This document shows positions 36,636 to 46,888 of a stretch of 64,000 nucleotides of DNA, piece by piece. Every line of letters begins with the position of its first letter. The stretch's first letter is position 1. The translations under genes and the position numbers were made by a program. The notes under the pieces were generated by a model. The model was given only the letters and a program-made list of their open reading frames with translations. It made no database searches and was not told the DNA's origin. The DNA lies in assembly GCA_032622095.1 (NCBI GenBank), contig CP136067.1:200160052-200224051 (forward strand), in the 5' to 3' direction. This DNA comes from Siphonodentalium dalli (taxonomy: Eukaryota > Mollusca > Scaphopoda > Gadilida > Siphonodentaliidae).

Positions 36636-36719
36636 ACTAGCTGGGTACCCGTACCCCGTCCTGACGGGGATAGTCGTTGTGTTGTTTTTTATAGTTATGT
36701 TCTAACTCACCAACACACC
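36636..36719 (+). mobile_element. Hairpin-headed retroposon, unit E (5' fragment)
   Basis: The head ACTAGCTGGGTACCCGTACC is followed by CCCGTCCTGACGGGGATAG, which again forms a CCCGTC/GACGGG stem. The unit then changes into the 36.7-37.5 kb minisatellite. Confidence 0.6.
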
Positions 36720-37490
36720 AAAAAAATGGTATAAGCAGATAATGTTCGTATTTTCGGGAGAACTGACTGGGAAAATAGGGAAATCTGCATTGGTGTTAAC
36801 AGATCGAAATACTTGAGATACGACTGTTAGCAGAATATATACCTAAAATAAGTTTTGTATTTGCAGATAATGTGCGGTTGTTAGCAGATTATATACCTTA
36901 GATAAGTTTTGTATAAGCAGATAATGTGCGTATTTTCGGGAAAACAGACTGGGAAAATAGGGAAATCTGCATTGGTGTTAACACGTCGAAATACTTGAGA
37001 TAGAAATTTAGTGTGAATAAAACGCTCTCATTTTCAGCACATTATCGACTCAAAATGAAGTCATAGCTAAGACACAGACCTTGTATAAGCAGATAATGTG
37101 CGTATTTTCGGGAGAACAGACTGGGAATATGGGAAACCTGCATTGTTGTTAACACATCGAAATACTTGAGATACCAATTTTCAAATAGCAAAATAAGGAA
37201 ATCTGCATTGGTGTTAACACATCGAAATACTTGAGATACAAATTTAGTGTGACTAAAACGCTCGCATTTTCAGCACATTATCGACTCAAAATGAAGCGAT
37301 TGTTAGCAGATTATATACCTAAAATATACGTTTTGTATAAGCAGAAAATGTGCGTATTTTTGGGAGAACAGACTGGGGATATAGGAAAATCTGCATTGGT
37401 GTTAACACATCGAAATACTTGAGATACGATTGTTAGCAGATTATATACCTAAAATAAGTTTTGTATAAGCAGATAATGTGCAAAAATGAC
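36720..37490. repeat. Minisatellite with AAGCAGATAATGTGCG units
   Basis: Five to six irregular units share, in order, AAGCAGATAATGTGCGTATT, TCGGGAGAACAGACTGGG, AAATCTGCATTGGTGTTAAC and ACATCGAAATACTTGAGATA. Some also carry GATTGTTAGCAGATTATATA. Starts lie near 36733, 36917, 37090, 37343 and 37465. Unit lengths vary from about 120 to 250 bp, with internal reshuffling. Confidence 0.75.
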
Positions 37491-37659
37491 GATGTCGGTA
37501 ATAATAACATATCTCGAACCCAGTGGTCGTAGAATTCGATTTTTCATGGGGAAATGGACCACGCTTTAATTACGTGCGCTCGCGCAACAGTATGGCGATC
37601 AGTCAGATTCGTAGGTTGGTGTCACCCTACCGAGTTCACTCCATGACGTCACTATTACG

Positions 37660-37945
37660 CAGTTATATTAATACATGCACAAGATAATAAGGTTTATACT
37701 CAACAATATATATATGCAGAAACGTGAAGATTGTATCATATTATACTCACGAATAATATATGTAGAAATACAACGATTACAATGGATACAGCAACAATAA
37801 TTATTTGACGATGTATCTTCTTTGGATTCAGTTTCGGTTCTGCCCGGCGTGATCCCGGAAGCTGGCACTTGGTTCCCGGCGCCGTTAGGTGGCGCTGTCC
37901 AACAAGAATTAAACTGGTCCGCACAATGTTTACATTTTCACTACA
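37660..37945. mobile_element. LTR-like repeat, left copy
   Basis: It is about 95 percent identical to 54531-54880 in the same orientation, from AGTTATATTAATACATGCAC to CATTTTCACTACA. It lacks a 60-bp internal block present in the right copy, lost between TATCATATTA and GATATTATACTC. Both copies end ...CTACA. The right copy starts TGTCGACG, so the element has TG...CA ends, as LTRs do. It contains CCGGCGCCGTTAGGTGGCGC. There is no coding capacity that I trust. Confidence 0.65.
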
Positions 37946-38329
37946 CTATTCCCTTCTTCAAATAACGAAACGTCCAGGGTAGGTGTGAACACTAATCCAT
38001 GAATATCAAACATTCTCAGTCTGGTCCAACATTCGGAAAACACTCATTCAAATGAACCAACCAAAATTTTGGGGCCATACCTAGCCGGTTTACAATATAC
38101 AGCTGATATATATACAAAAGATTTCTCAACATTCTGTGAATGCCGGAGTAGTATAGAAAAATAATAATACCGAACCAGGTTGGTTTACAAGGTAGGTTTC
38201 AACATGGGTGATTGATGATGTATGAATTGTTCTGGAAATCCACTGTCTTCGGAAATTTGGAAAGTTTTCAGAAAAGCGGTTCATTGGACCTACATAGATA
38301 ATCTACGTGCTAATATCCGAATTTTTAAA
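37946..38329. other. Left flank of the tandem pol array
   Basis: Non-coding; no relation to the array unit or to the LTR-like repeat is visible. The array homology starts at about 38330 (AAAACTTTATGACTACAAG). Confidence 0.5.
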
Positions 38330-38762
38330 AACTTTATGACTACAAGTTCTCATGTTGGTGCACGGCCAAGAGTGGATCCTTAACAGGTCCCTACATGAAA
38401 GACGTTATGACTACAAGTTCTCAAGTTGGTGCACAGCCAAGAGTGGACTCTTAACATGTCCCTACATGAAAAAGTATCCGACACAACGACTGATCAATAA
38501 TGCAACGGTAACCGGAATTATTTCATAGTTATTTTGAAAGCCGACGGTGAAGTTGTAAACCAACGATAACCGGGGTCACCACATGTTCCATGACAATCCA
38601 AATGACTTAGTTCTTGCATAAAGATTGTCCAGAAAATGGTTAATAAATTATCTACCGATAACCGGGATTGTATCAGAGAAAATGTTAATTGCATTACCTT
38701 ATTACTCAGACTTTGCAAACCCCCGACAACCGGGGTTGCACTATACATTAGAGAGCATCTAA

Positions 38763-39934
38763 AATTCATGGTTTGGTAAAGCAGATTGTCTATCTGCGTA
38801 CCATCAGGTGTCGGTACGGAAAGAAGACCGCCCTAAGACCGCATTCCTCACAAAATACGGGACTTTCGAATACCTTAAAATGCCGTTCGGTTTATTTGGG
38901 TCGCCGTTTACTTGGTGTAGAGTTTAAATATTGTACTCCAAGGCCTAAACTGGGACATCTGTTTAGGGTATATAGACGATCTGGTTTGGATGGGCGATTC
39001 GTTATGTAATCACCGTCAAAACATAGCCACGGTCCTCGCTAGACTTCAAAAGTACCATCTCAAATTGAAGCCTAGTAAGTGTGAATTTTACCAGAAAGAA
39101 ATTGAATTTCTGGGGAGGACTGTAAGTGGAACTGGCATTACCATGTTGGACTCTTCCATAGAAACAGTACAAAATTGGCCAAAACCAACTTGTACACGAG
39201 AAGTCGAGAGTTTCTGTGGACTGGTGAATTACCACCGGAGTTTCATTAAGGGGTATGCCGAGTTAGCTAGGCCATTGTATGATGTGACTGGAAAAAAGGT
39301 TTTTCGATGGGGCGAAGAGCAACAGTCGGCGTTTGACCAGTTGAAACAGGCCCTAACGTCTCCACCTGTTTTGGCAATGCCAAATCTTTCGGATCCACTG
39401 ATTGTCGATACGGATGCCAGTGGATACGCAATCGGAGGCGAAATGCTGCAAATTCAAAATGGCAAAGAGCGAGTGATCGCATATGGCAGTTTCGTGTTGT
39501 CACCTCAACAGAAACGGTATTGCGCCACTAGACGCGAGTTGCTCGCTGTGGTGCGACTTGCCAGACAATTTCGTCATTATTTGCTTGGTCGAAAATTTAT
39601 ATTACGAACTGACCATAGCAGCCTCCGATGGATTATGAATTTCAAAGAGCCGCAAGGTCAAATAGCACGATGGTTGGAAGAGCTTAGCTCCTACGATATG
39701 GTAATACAACATCGTAAAGGCTCCCATCACGTAAATGCTGACGCTCTCTCACGAATACCTATCGGTGAGATGTGCGAGGAATACTTTCCCGGCTGTGAGC
39801 TGAAGGGCCTCCCATGTGGTGGGTGCAAATATTGCATTAGGGTTCACCAAAGCTGGGCCAAGTTTGAAAGTGACGTTGATGATGTCATCCCATTGACACA
39901 AGGCCTCATCACGTTTGCATGTTCCAAGATTTAG
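38763..39934 (+). pseudogene. pol: Unit 1: Ty3/gypsy RT (palm to thumb) and RNase H
   Basis: Coding begins mid-RT with SWFGKADCLSAYHQ (38766-38807) and continues through KTAFLTKYGTFEYLKMPFGL to 38924. There one frame meets TAA at 38925 and the next frame opens after TAG at 38918, so a one-base lesion lies at about 38921. The second frame has the catalytic YIDD (about 38967-38978), then KLKPSKCEFYQKEIEFLGR (thumb). RNase H follows with VDTDASGYAIGGEM, RRELLAVV and RTDHSSLRWI, then the HVNADALSRIP connection and a Cys-rich CGGCKYC segment. The frame stops at 39932. RT fingers, protease and gag are absent. The order is that of a Ty3/gypsy pol polyprotein. Confidence 0.9.
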
Positions 39935-40937
39935 GGTTACCCTGGAACCTGGGGGAATCATGGGATAACCCCCCAGACTTTTCGGGGTCCATTTGTCCGA
40001 TTACCGGATGGACGCATTCCCAATTGGATCTCTTATATACCCCAAACAGATTACCTGATTTGAGAGTTAGAACAGTGACCCAGACTGATCAGTCGTTTCT
40101 GGCTGATGTATGCAGTCGTGAGGAACTGGCGGAGGTTCAGCGAAAAGATGCCGATATCGCTCCGATAATTGGGTGGCTAGAGACCGGACGGGAACCCAGT
40201 GAAGGTGAACTCTTTCTGTGTAGCAAGGCCACCAAATATATGTGGATAAACCGGAGCAGGTTTCTTATGAAGGACAATCTTTTATACAAAGTGCGTAGGG
40301 GGCTAAGTCAAGTTGTGTTAATTCCGGCAAAGCATGCTAAAGAAGTTTTGATGTTAGCACATGATATTCCAACTTCGGGGCATCAGGGAGTCGCTTGGAC
40401 AAGGGAATGTGTGCGCCAAAGTTATTATTGGTATGGGGTCTCGGACGACATCAAAACTTTTGTGGCATCATGTCCCCAGTGCAATCAAGGTAAGAAAGCC
40501 ACTAGACAGGCTAAATGGGAACAGGTGATTTACCATGCAGGCGCCCCTATGGAAAGGGTTCACATTGACTTTCTTGGGCCTCTTACTGTTAGCGAAAAAG
40601 GAAATAAATATATATTGGTAATGACTTGTCAATTCACAAAGTGGGTGGAATTCATTCCGTTGGAAGATCAGACCACGGAGACAGCTGCAATTATTGCAGT
40701 GAATGAATTCTTCACGCGATTCTGTTGTCCGTTGCAAATTTTCTCAGATCAAGGAGCCTGTTTTGTTTCGAAATTATTCACTGCTATGTGTGAGGCACTC
40801 CAAATCCATAAAGCACGTACAACAGCATATCGGCCCTCCGCGAACGGTGCCGCGGAACGCCAGAATCGTACACTTATGAATGCAATACGATGTTACAGAA
40901 ATCATGAGACAAGTACCTACCACAGCTGGCAGGGGCG
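39919..40937 (+). pseudogene. pol: Unit 1: Ty3/gypsy integrase, zinc and catalytic domains
   Basis: This 340-residue frame lies in -1 phase to the RT/RNase H frame and overlaps it by 16 bases. An HHCC zinc domain is visible: His148 and His155 (HDIPTSGH), Cys185 and Cys188 (CPQC). The catalytic triad is Asp217 (HIDFLG), Asp277 (FSDQG) and Glu313 (GAAERQNR), spaced D-59-D-35-E as in retroviral-type integrases. The frame runs into a stop at 40938 because of a second small deletion; the next frame continues the integrase. All catalytic residues are intact in this unit, but expression as one polyprotein would need two frame changes. Confidence 0.92.
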
Positions 40938-41456
40938 ATGAGATCTTCCGTTCATCGTCTCACCGGTTTTACGCCAAATAAGATGATGCTGGGCCGTGAG
41001 GTTAATCACCCCGCAGATCTTGTTTACAATTTTCAACCGAAAGTCGTGGCATTCGAAAATGCAGCAGAGTATGTGCAAAATCTAGTCAAAATATCGAAAG
41101 AATGTCATGAAATTGCACGAACAAAACTAAAAACTGAAACGGAAAAGGCTAAACGAGATTATGACGTCAGGGCCAATAAATACGCATACAAACTAGGTGA
41201 TCTGGTATATTTACTTGACACTGCAACAAAAAAGGGCAATAATAGAAAATTGTCCCCTTTTTGGAAAGGCCCAGCAATTATCAGTGAAGTGTATACCCCA
41301 TATTTGTATAAAATACTATTAAAAAATGCTATTATGGTGGTAAATCACGATCGCCTGAAAAAATGTCATGATCGAATACTGCCTCCATGGCTGAGTAAAT
41401 GTGTAGATAGATTCCGGGAAACGGGAGAGGTAGCTATTGAAAAAAAAAACCGGTAG
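40905..41456 (+). pseudogene. pol: Unit 1: integrase C-terminal region
   Basis: It continues the integrase in a new frame from QLAGAMRSSVHRLTGFTPN (before the ATG at 40938) through MLGREVNHP, a lysine-rich helix (KLKTETEKAKRDYD) and an SH3-like part (LGDLVYLL, LSPFWKGPAIISEV, VNHDRLKKCHDR). This matches the gypsy integrase C-terminus, including the GPY/F-type FWKGP element. It ends at a stop just after a run of ten A (41439-41448). Skipping one base there enters the frame of the PHD finger. Confidence 0.88.
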
Positions 41457-41598
41457 ATTTTGTTTATGTCAGCAAAAGTACGGTGGAAAATTTATGCTAC
41501 AATGCGATTTCTGTGATGAATGGTATCATGGGGAATGTGTTAATGTTACTCAGGAGGAAGCAGATAGTCTTGACAATTATAGATGTCCAAAGTGTTAA
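41446..41598 (+). CDS. Unit 1: PHD finger following integrase (shifted frame)
   Basis: In the frame +1 to the integrase tail, and open from the A10 run, the sequence encodes CLCQQKYGG, QCDFCDEWYHGEC and YRCPKC followed by TAA at 41596. The Cys/His spacing (C-x-C, C-x2-C, H-x2-C, C-x2-C) is a complete C4HC3 PHD finger. The FMLQCDxCxxWYHGxCV pattern is like the CXXC1/DIDO/PHF group, whose known members bind histone H3 lysine-4 methylation. It is too short to be a stand-alone gene. The simplest reading is that it was the C-terminus of the integrase before one A was gained, or that slippage on A10 gives a fusion. The same A10 is present in all three units. Confidence 0.85.
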   Translation, partial: KTGRFCLCQQKYGGKFMLQCDFCDEWYHGECVNVTQEEADSLDNYRCPKC

Positions 41599-41610
41599 GA
41601 AGGCATCATA

Positions 41611-41946
41611 TTGACTCAAATCTTCTGTTTTCCAGATTCACACATGAGTGACAGTGACAACGACAGCGTGATCTTGAGGTCTGGTCATGGCTCGCCACCA
41701 CCGGATCATGGGTCAGAGAAGGTACACGATCAATCACGACCAGCCGTACCAGAGCCCATGAGAGGTGAGACTATTTTGACAGGGATTATCCCTGCACAAA
41801 TTGAAAAACTTTATGACTACAAGTTCTCATGTTGGTGCACGGCCAAGAGTGGATCCTTAACAGGTCCCTACATGAAAGACGTTATGACTACAAGTTCTCA
41901 AGTTGGTGCACAGCCAAGAGTGGACTCTTACCATGTCCCTACATGA
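41611..41946 (+). CDS. Unit 1: short acidic ORF after the PHD finger
   Basis: The likely start is ATG at 41644 (MSDSDNDSVILRSG), preceded by TCTTCTGTTTTCCAG, which looks like a 3' splice acceptor. The first part is acidic and Pro/Ser-rich. The last 45 residues are encoded by two imperfect 67-bp direct repeats of the spacer (CWCTAKSG..GPYMKD and the following block). I do not recognise a domain. There is no signal peptide or membrane segment, so it is not an obvious envelope. It could be an accessory protein from a spliced mRNA or a chance frame. Confidence 0.4.
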   Translation: MTQIFCFPDSHMSDSDNDSVILRSGHGSPPPDHGSEKVHDQSRPAVPEPMRGETILTGIIPAQIEKLYDYKFSCWCTAKSGSLTGPYMKDVMTTSSQVGAQPRVDSYHVPT

Positions 41947-42239
41947 AAAGTATCCGACACAACGACTGATCAATAATTCTACGGTAACCGGAATTATTTC
42001 ATAGTTATTTAGAAAGCCGATGGTGAAGTTGTAAACCAACGATAACCGGGGTCACCACATGTTCCATGACAATCCAAATGACTTAGTTCTTGCATAAAGA
42101 TTGTCCAGAAAATTTGTAATAAATTATCTACCGATAACCGGGATTGTATCAGAGAATTTTTTTCATTGCATTACCTTATTACTCAGACTTTGCAAACCCC
42201 CGACAACCGGGGTTGCACTCTACATTAGAGAGCATCTAA

Positions 42240-43411
42240 AATTCATGGTTTGGTAAAGCAGATTGTCTATCTGCGTACCATCAGGTGTCGGTACGGAAAG
42301 AAGACCGCCCTAACACCGCATTCCTCACAAAATACGGGACTTTCGAATACCTTAAAATGCCGTTCGGTTTATTTGGGTCGCCGTTTACTTGGTGTAGAGT
42401 TTAAATATTGTACTCCAAGGCCTAAACTGGGACATCTGTTTAGGGTATATAGACGATCTGGTTTGGATGGGCGATTCGTTATGTAATCACCGTCAAAACA
42501 TAGCCACGGTCCTCGCTAGACTTCAAAAGTACCATCTCAAATTGAAGCCTAGTAAGTGTGAATTTTACCAGAAAGAAATTGAATTTCTGGGGAGGACTGT
42601 AAGTGGAACTGGCATTACCATGTTGGACTCTTCCATAGAAACAGTACAAAATTGGCCAAAACCAACTTGTACACGAGAAGTCGAGAGTTTCTGTGGACTG
42701 GTGAATTACCACCGGAGTTTCATTAAGGGGTATGCCGAGTTAGCTAGGCCATTGTATGATGTGACTGGAAAAAAGGTTTTTCGATGGGGCGAAGAGCAAC
42801 AGTCGGCGTTTGACCAGTTGAAACAGGCCCTAACGTCTCCACCTGTTTTGGCAATGCCAAATCTTTCGGATCCACTGATTGTCGATACGGATGCCAGTGG
42901 ATACGCAATCGGAGGCGAAATGCTGCAAATTCAAAATGGCAAAGAGCGAGTGATCGCATATGGCAGTTTCGTGTTGTCACCTCAACAGAAACGGTATTGC
43001 GCCACTAGACGCGAGTTGCTCGCTGTGGTGCGACTTGCCAGACAATTTCGTCATTATTTGCTTGGTCGAAAATTTATATTACGAACTGACCATAGCAGCC
43101 TCCGATGGATTATGAATTTCAAAGAGCCGCAAGGTCAAATAGCACGATGGTTGGAAGAGCTTAGCTCCTACGATATGGTAATACAACATCGTAAAGGCTC
43201 CCATCACGTAAATGCTGACGCTCTCTCACGAATACCTATCGGTGAGATGTGCGAGGAATACTTTCCCGGCTGTGAGCTGAAGGGCCTCCCATGTGGTGGG
43301 TGCAAATATTGCATTAGGGTTCACCAAAGCTGGGCCAAGTTTGAAAGTGACGTTGATGATGTCATCCCATTGACACAAGGCCTCATCACGTTTGCATGTC
43401 CGAAGATTTAG
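42240..43411 (+). pseudogene. pol: Unit 2: Ty3/gypsy RT palm-thumb and RNase H
   Basis: Same content as in unit 1: SWFGKADCLSAYHQ, the shared frame lesion after PFTWC (about 42398), YIDD at about 42444, the RNase H block with VDTDASG and the CGGCKYC tail. It stops at 43411. One amino-acid change lies in the early RT block (R to T at the CCTAAcACC site). Confidence 0.9.
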
Positions 43412-44418
43412 GGTTACCCTGGAACCTGGGGGAATCATGGGATAACCCCCCAGACTTTTCGGGGTCCATTTGTCCGATTACCGGATGGACGCATTCCCAA
43501 TTGGATCTCTTATATACCCCAAACAGATTACCTGATTTGAGGGTTAGAACAGTGACCCAGACTGATCAGTCGTTTCTGGCTGATGTATGCAGTCGTGAGG
43601 AACTGGCGGAGGTTCAGCGAAAAGATGCCGATATCGCTCCGATAATTGGGTGGCTAGAGACCGGACGGGAACCCAGTGAAGGTGAACTCTTTCTGTGTAG
43701 CAAGGCCACCAAATATATGTGGATAAACCGGAGCAGGTTTCTTATGAAGGACAATCTTTTATACAAAGTGCGTAGGGGGCTAAGTCAAGTTGTGTTAATT
43801 CCGGCAAAGCATGCTAAAGAAGTTTTGATGTTAGCACATGATATTCCAACTTCGGGGCATCAGGGAGTCGCTTGGACAAGGGAATGTGTGCGCCAAAGTT
43901 ATTATTGGTATGGGGTCTCGGACGACATCAAAACTTTTGTGGCATCATGTCCCCAGTGCAATCAAGGTAAGAAAGCCACTAGACAGGCTAAATGGGAACA
44001 GGTGATTTACCATGCAGGCGCCCCTATGGAAAGGGTTCACATTGACTTTCTTGGGCCTCTTACTGTTAGCGAAAAAGGAAATAAATATATATTGGTAATG
44101 ACTTGTCAATTCACAAAGTGGGTGGAATTCATTCCGTTGGAAGATCAGACCACGGAGACAGCTGCAATTATTGCAGTGAATGAATTCTTCACGCGATTCT
44201 GTTGTCCGTTGCAAATTTTCTCAGATCAAGGAGCCTGTTTTGTTTCGAAATTATTCACTGCTATGTGTGAGGCACTCCAAATCCATAAAGCACGTACAAC
44301 AGCATATCGGCCCTCCGCGAACGGTGCCGCGGAACGCCAGAATCGTACACTTATGAATGCAATACGATGTTACAGAAATCATGAGACAAGTACCTACCAC
44401 AGCTGGCAGGGGCGATGA
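43396..44418 (+). pseudogene. pol: Unit 2: integrase zinc and catalytic domains
   Basis: 340 residues, starting MSEDLGL instead of MFQDLGL because of the TCCG change in the overlap. HHCC and the Asp, Asp, Glu triad are all intact. It has the same terminal frame break as unit 1. Confidence 0.92.
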
Positions 44419-44933
44419 GATCTTCCGTTCATCGTCTCACCGGTTTTACGCCAAATAAGATGATGCTGGGCCGTGAGGTTAATCACCCCGCAGATCTTGT
44501 TTACAATTTTCAACCGAAAGTCGTGGCATTCGAAAATGCAGCAGAGTATGTGCAAAATCTAGTCAAAATATCGAAAGAATGTCATGAAATTGCACGAACA
44601 AAACTAAAAACTGAAACGGAAAAGGCTAAACGAGATTATGACGTCAGGGCCAATAAATACGCATACAAACTAGGTGATCTGGTATATTTACTTGACACTG
44701 CAACAAAAAAGGGCAATAATAGAAAATTGTCCCCTTTTTGGAAAGGCCCAGCAATTATCAGTGAAGTGTATACCCCATATTTGTATAAAATACTATTAAA
44801 AAATGCTATTATGGTGGTAAATCACGATCGCCTGAAAAAATGTCATGATCGAATACTGCCTCCATGGCTGAGTAAATGTGTAGATAGATTCCGGGAAACG
44901 GGAGAGGTAGCTATTGAAAAAAAAAACCGGTAG
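44382..44933 (+). pseudogene. pol: Unit 2: integrase C-terminal region
   Basis: Identical in content to unit 1 (MLGREVNHP, LGDLVYLL, LSPFWKGP). It ends after the same A10 run. Confidence 0.88.
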
Positions 44934-45075
44934 ATTTTGTTTATGTCAGCAAAAGTACGGTGGAAAATTTATGCTACAATGCGATTTCTGTGATGAATGG
45001 TATCATGGGGAATGTGTTAATGTTACTCAGGAGGAAGCAGATAGTCTTGACAATTATAGATGTCCAAAGTGTTAA
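44923..45075 (+). CDS. Unit 2: PHD finger (shifted frame)
   Basis: Complete C4HC3 set with QCDFCDEWYHGEC, identical to unit 1; the frame closes with TAA at 45073. Confidence 0.85.
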   Translation, partial: KTGRFCLCQQKYGGKFMLQCDFCDEWYHGECVNVTQEEADSLDNYRCPKC

Positions 45076-45087
45076 GAAGGCATCATA

Positions 45088-45423
45088 TTGACTCAAATCT
45101 TCTGTTTTCCAGATTCACACATGAGTGACAGTGACAACGACAGCGTGATCTTGAGGTCTGGTCATGGCTCGCCACCACCGGATCATGGGTCAGAGAAGGT
45201 ACACGATCAATCACGACCAGCCGTACCAGAGCCCATGAGAGGTGAGACTATTTTGACAGGGATTATCCCTGCACAAATTGAAAAACTTTATGACTACAAG
45301 TTCTCATGTTGGTGCACGGCCAAGAGTGGATCCTTAACAGGTCCCTACATGAAAGACGTTATGACTACAAGTTCTCAAGTTGGTGCACAGCCAAGAGTGG
45401 ACTCTTACCATGTCCCTACATGA
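45088..45423 (+). CDS. Unit 2: short acidic ORF
   Basis: Same as in unit 1 (MSDSDNDSVILRSG start at 45121, two 67-bp repeats at the 3' end). Function unknown. Confidence 0.4.
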   Translation: MTQIFCFPDSHMSDSDNDSVILRSGHGSPPPDHGSEKVHDQSRPAVPEPMRGETILTGIIPAQIEKLYDYKFSCWCTAKSGSLTGPYMKDVMTTSSQVGAQPRVDSYHVPT

Positions 45424-45716
45424 AAAGTATCCGACACAACGACTGATCAATAATTCTACGGTAACCGGAATTATTTCATAGTTATTTAGAAAGCCGATGG
45501 TGAAGTTGTAAACCAACGATAACCGGGGTCACCACATGTTCCATGACAATCTAAATGACTTAGTTCTTGCATAAAGATTGTCCAGAAAATTTGTAATAAA
45601 TTATCTACCGATAACCGGGATTGTATCAGAGAATTTTTTTCATTGCATTACCTTATTACTCAGACTTTGCAAACCCCCGACAACCGGGGTTGCACTCTAC
45701 ATTAGAGAGCATCTAA

Positions 45717-46888
45717 AATTCATGGTTTGGTAAAGCAGATTGTCTATCTGCGTACCATCAGGTGTCGGTACGGAAAGAAGACCGCCCTAACACCGCATTC
45801 CTCACAAAATACGGGACTTTCGAATACCTTAAAATGCCGTTCGGTTTATTTGGGTCGCCGTTTACTTGGTGTAGAGTTTAAATATTGTACTCCAAGGCCT
45901 AAACTGGGACATCTGTTTAGGGTATATAGACGATCTGGTTTGGATGGGCGATTCGTTATGTAATCACCGTCAAAACATAGCCACGGTCCTCGCTAGACTT
46001 CAAAAGTACCATCTCAAATTGAAGCCTAGTAAGTGTGAATTTTACCAGAAAGAAATTGAATTTCTGGGGAGGACTGTAAGTGGAACTGGCATTACCATGT
46101 TGGACTCTTCCATAGAAACAGTACAAAATTGGCCAAAACCAACTTGTACACGAGAAGTCGAGAGTTTCTGTGGACTGGTGAATTACCACCGGAGTTTCAT
46201 TAAGGGGTATGCCGAGTTAGCTAGGCCATTGTATGATGTGACTGGAAAAAAGGTTTTTCGATGGGGCGAAGAGCAACAGTCGGCGTTTGACCAGTTGAAA
46301 CAGGCCCTAACGTCTCCACCTGTTTTGGCAATGCCAAATCTTTCGGATCCACTGATTGTCGATACGGATGCCAGTGGATACGCAATCGGAGGCGAAATGC
46401 TGCAAATTCAAAATGGCAAAGAGCGAGTGATCGCATATGGCAGTTTCGTGTTGTCACCTCAACAGAAACGGTATTGCGCCACTAGACGCGAGTTGCTCGC
46501 TGTGGTGCGACTTGCCAGACAATTTCGTCATTATTTGCTTGGTCGAAAATTTATATTACGAACTGACCATAGCAGCCTCCGATGGATTATGAATTTCTAA
46601 GAGCCGCAAGGTCAAATAGCACGATGGTTGGAAGAGCTTAGCTCCTACGATATGGTAATACAACATCGTAAAGGCTCCCATCACGTAAATGCTGACGCTC
46701 TCTCACGAATACCTATCGGTGAGATGTGCGAGGAATACTTTCCCGGCTGTGAGCTGAAGGGCCTCCCATGTGGTGGGTGCAAATATTGCATTAGGGTTCA
46801 CCAAAGCTGGGCCAAGTTTGAAAGTGACGTTGATGATGTCATCCCATTGACACAAGGCCTCATCACGTTTGCATGTCCGAAGATTTAG
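45717..46888 (+). pseudogene. pol: Unit 3: RT/RNase H with added stop
   Basis: As in units 1 and 2, but an A-to-T change makes TAA at 46598-46600 in the block after RWIMNF, within RNase H. The remainder (46628-46888) stays open to the usual stop. Confidence 0.9.

Larger units (their letters stand above)
38330..41806 (+). repeat. Tandem array unit 1 (3,477 bp): spacer + gypsy pol 3' half
   Basis: The sequence repeats at a fixed offset of 3,477 bp (compare 38773, 42250 and 45727). The unit holds a spacer with two 67-bp direct repeats and four CGATAACCGGG-type motifs (38333-38762), then RT palm, RNase H, integrase, PHD finger and a short ORF. The spacer of this unit is the most diverged of the four. 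Its coding part differs from unit 2 at only a handful of sites. The unit starts inside pol, so it is not a retrotransposition product. Confidence 0.92.
41807..45283 (+). repeat. Tandem array unit 2 (3,477 bp)
   Basis: Nearly identical to unit 1 in the coding part. It shares with unit 3, against unit 1, CTAACACCGC (42311), TGTCCGAAG (43398) and GAGGGTTAG (43540). It has no private nonsense change. Its spacer lies at 41807-42239. Confidence 0.92.

Noticed and set aside
38518..38769. Minus-strand frame in the spacer with HLDCHG, considered as the missing TatD N-terminus
   Set aside because: The spacer is on the 3' side of TatD, the HLD is out of the usual FDxHxHLD context, and the frame is broken in the other spacer copies.
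39919..39934. Overlap of RT/RNase H and integrase frames as a programmed -1 shift
   Set aside because: No convincing slippery heptamer is at the overlap, and programmed shifts in LTR elements normally lie at gag-pol. Other frame lesions in the same unit make decay more likely, though I cannot exclude it.
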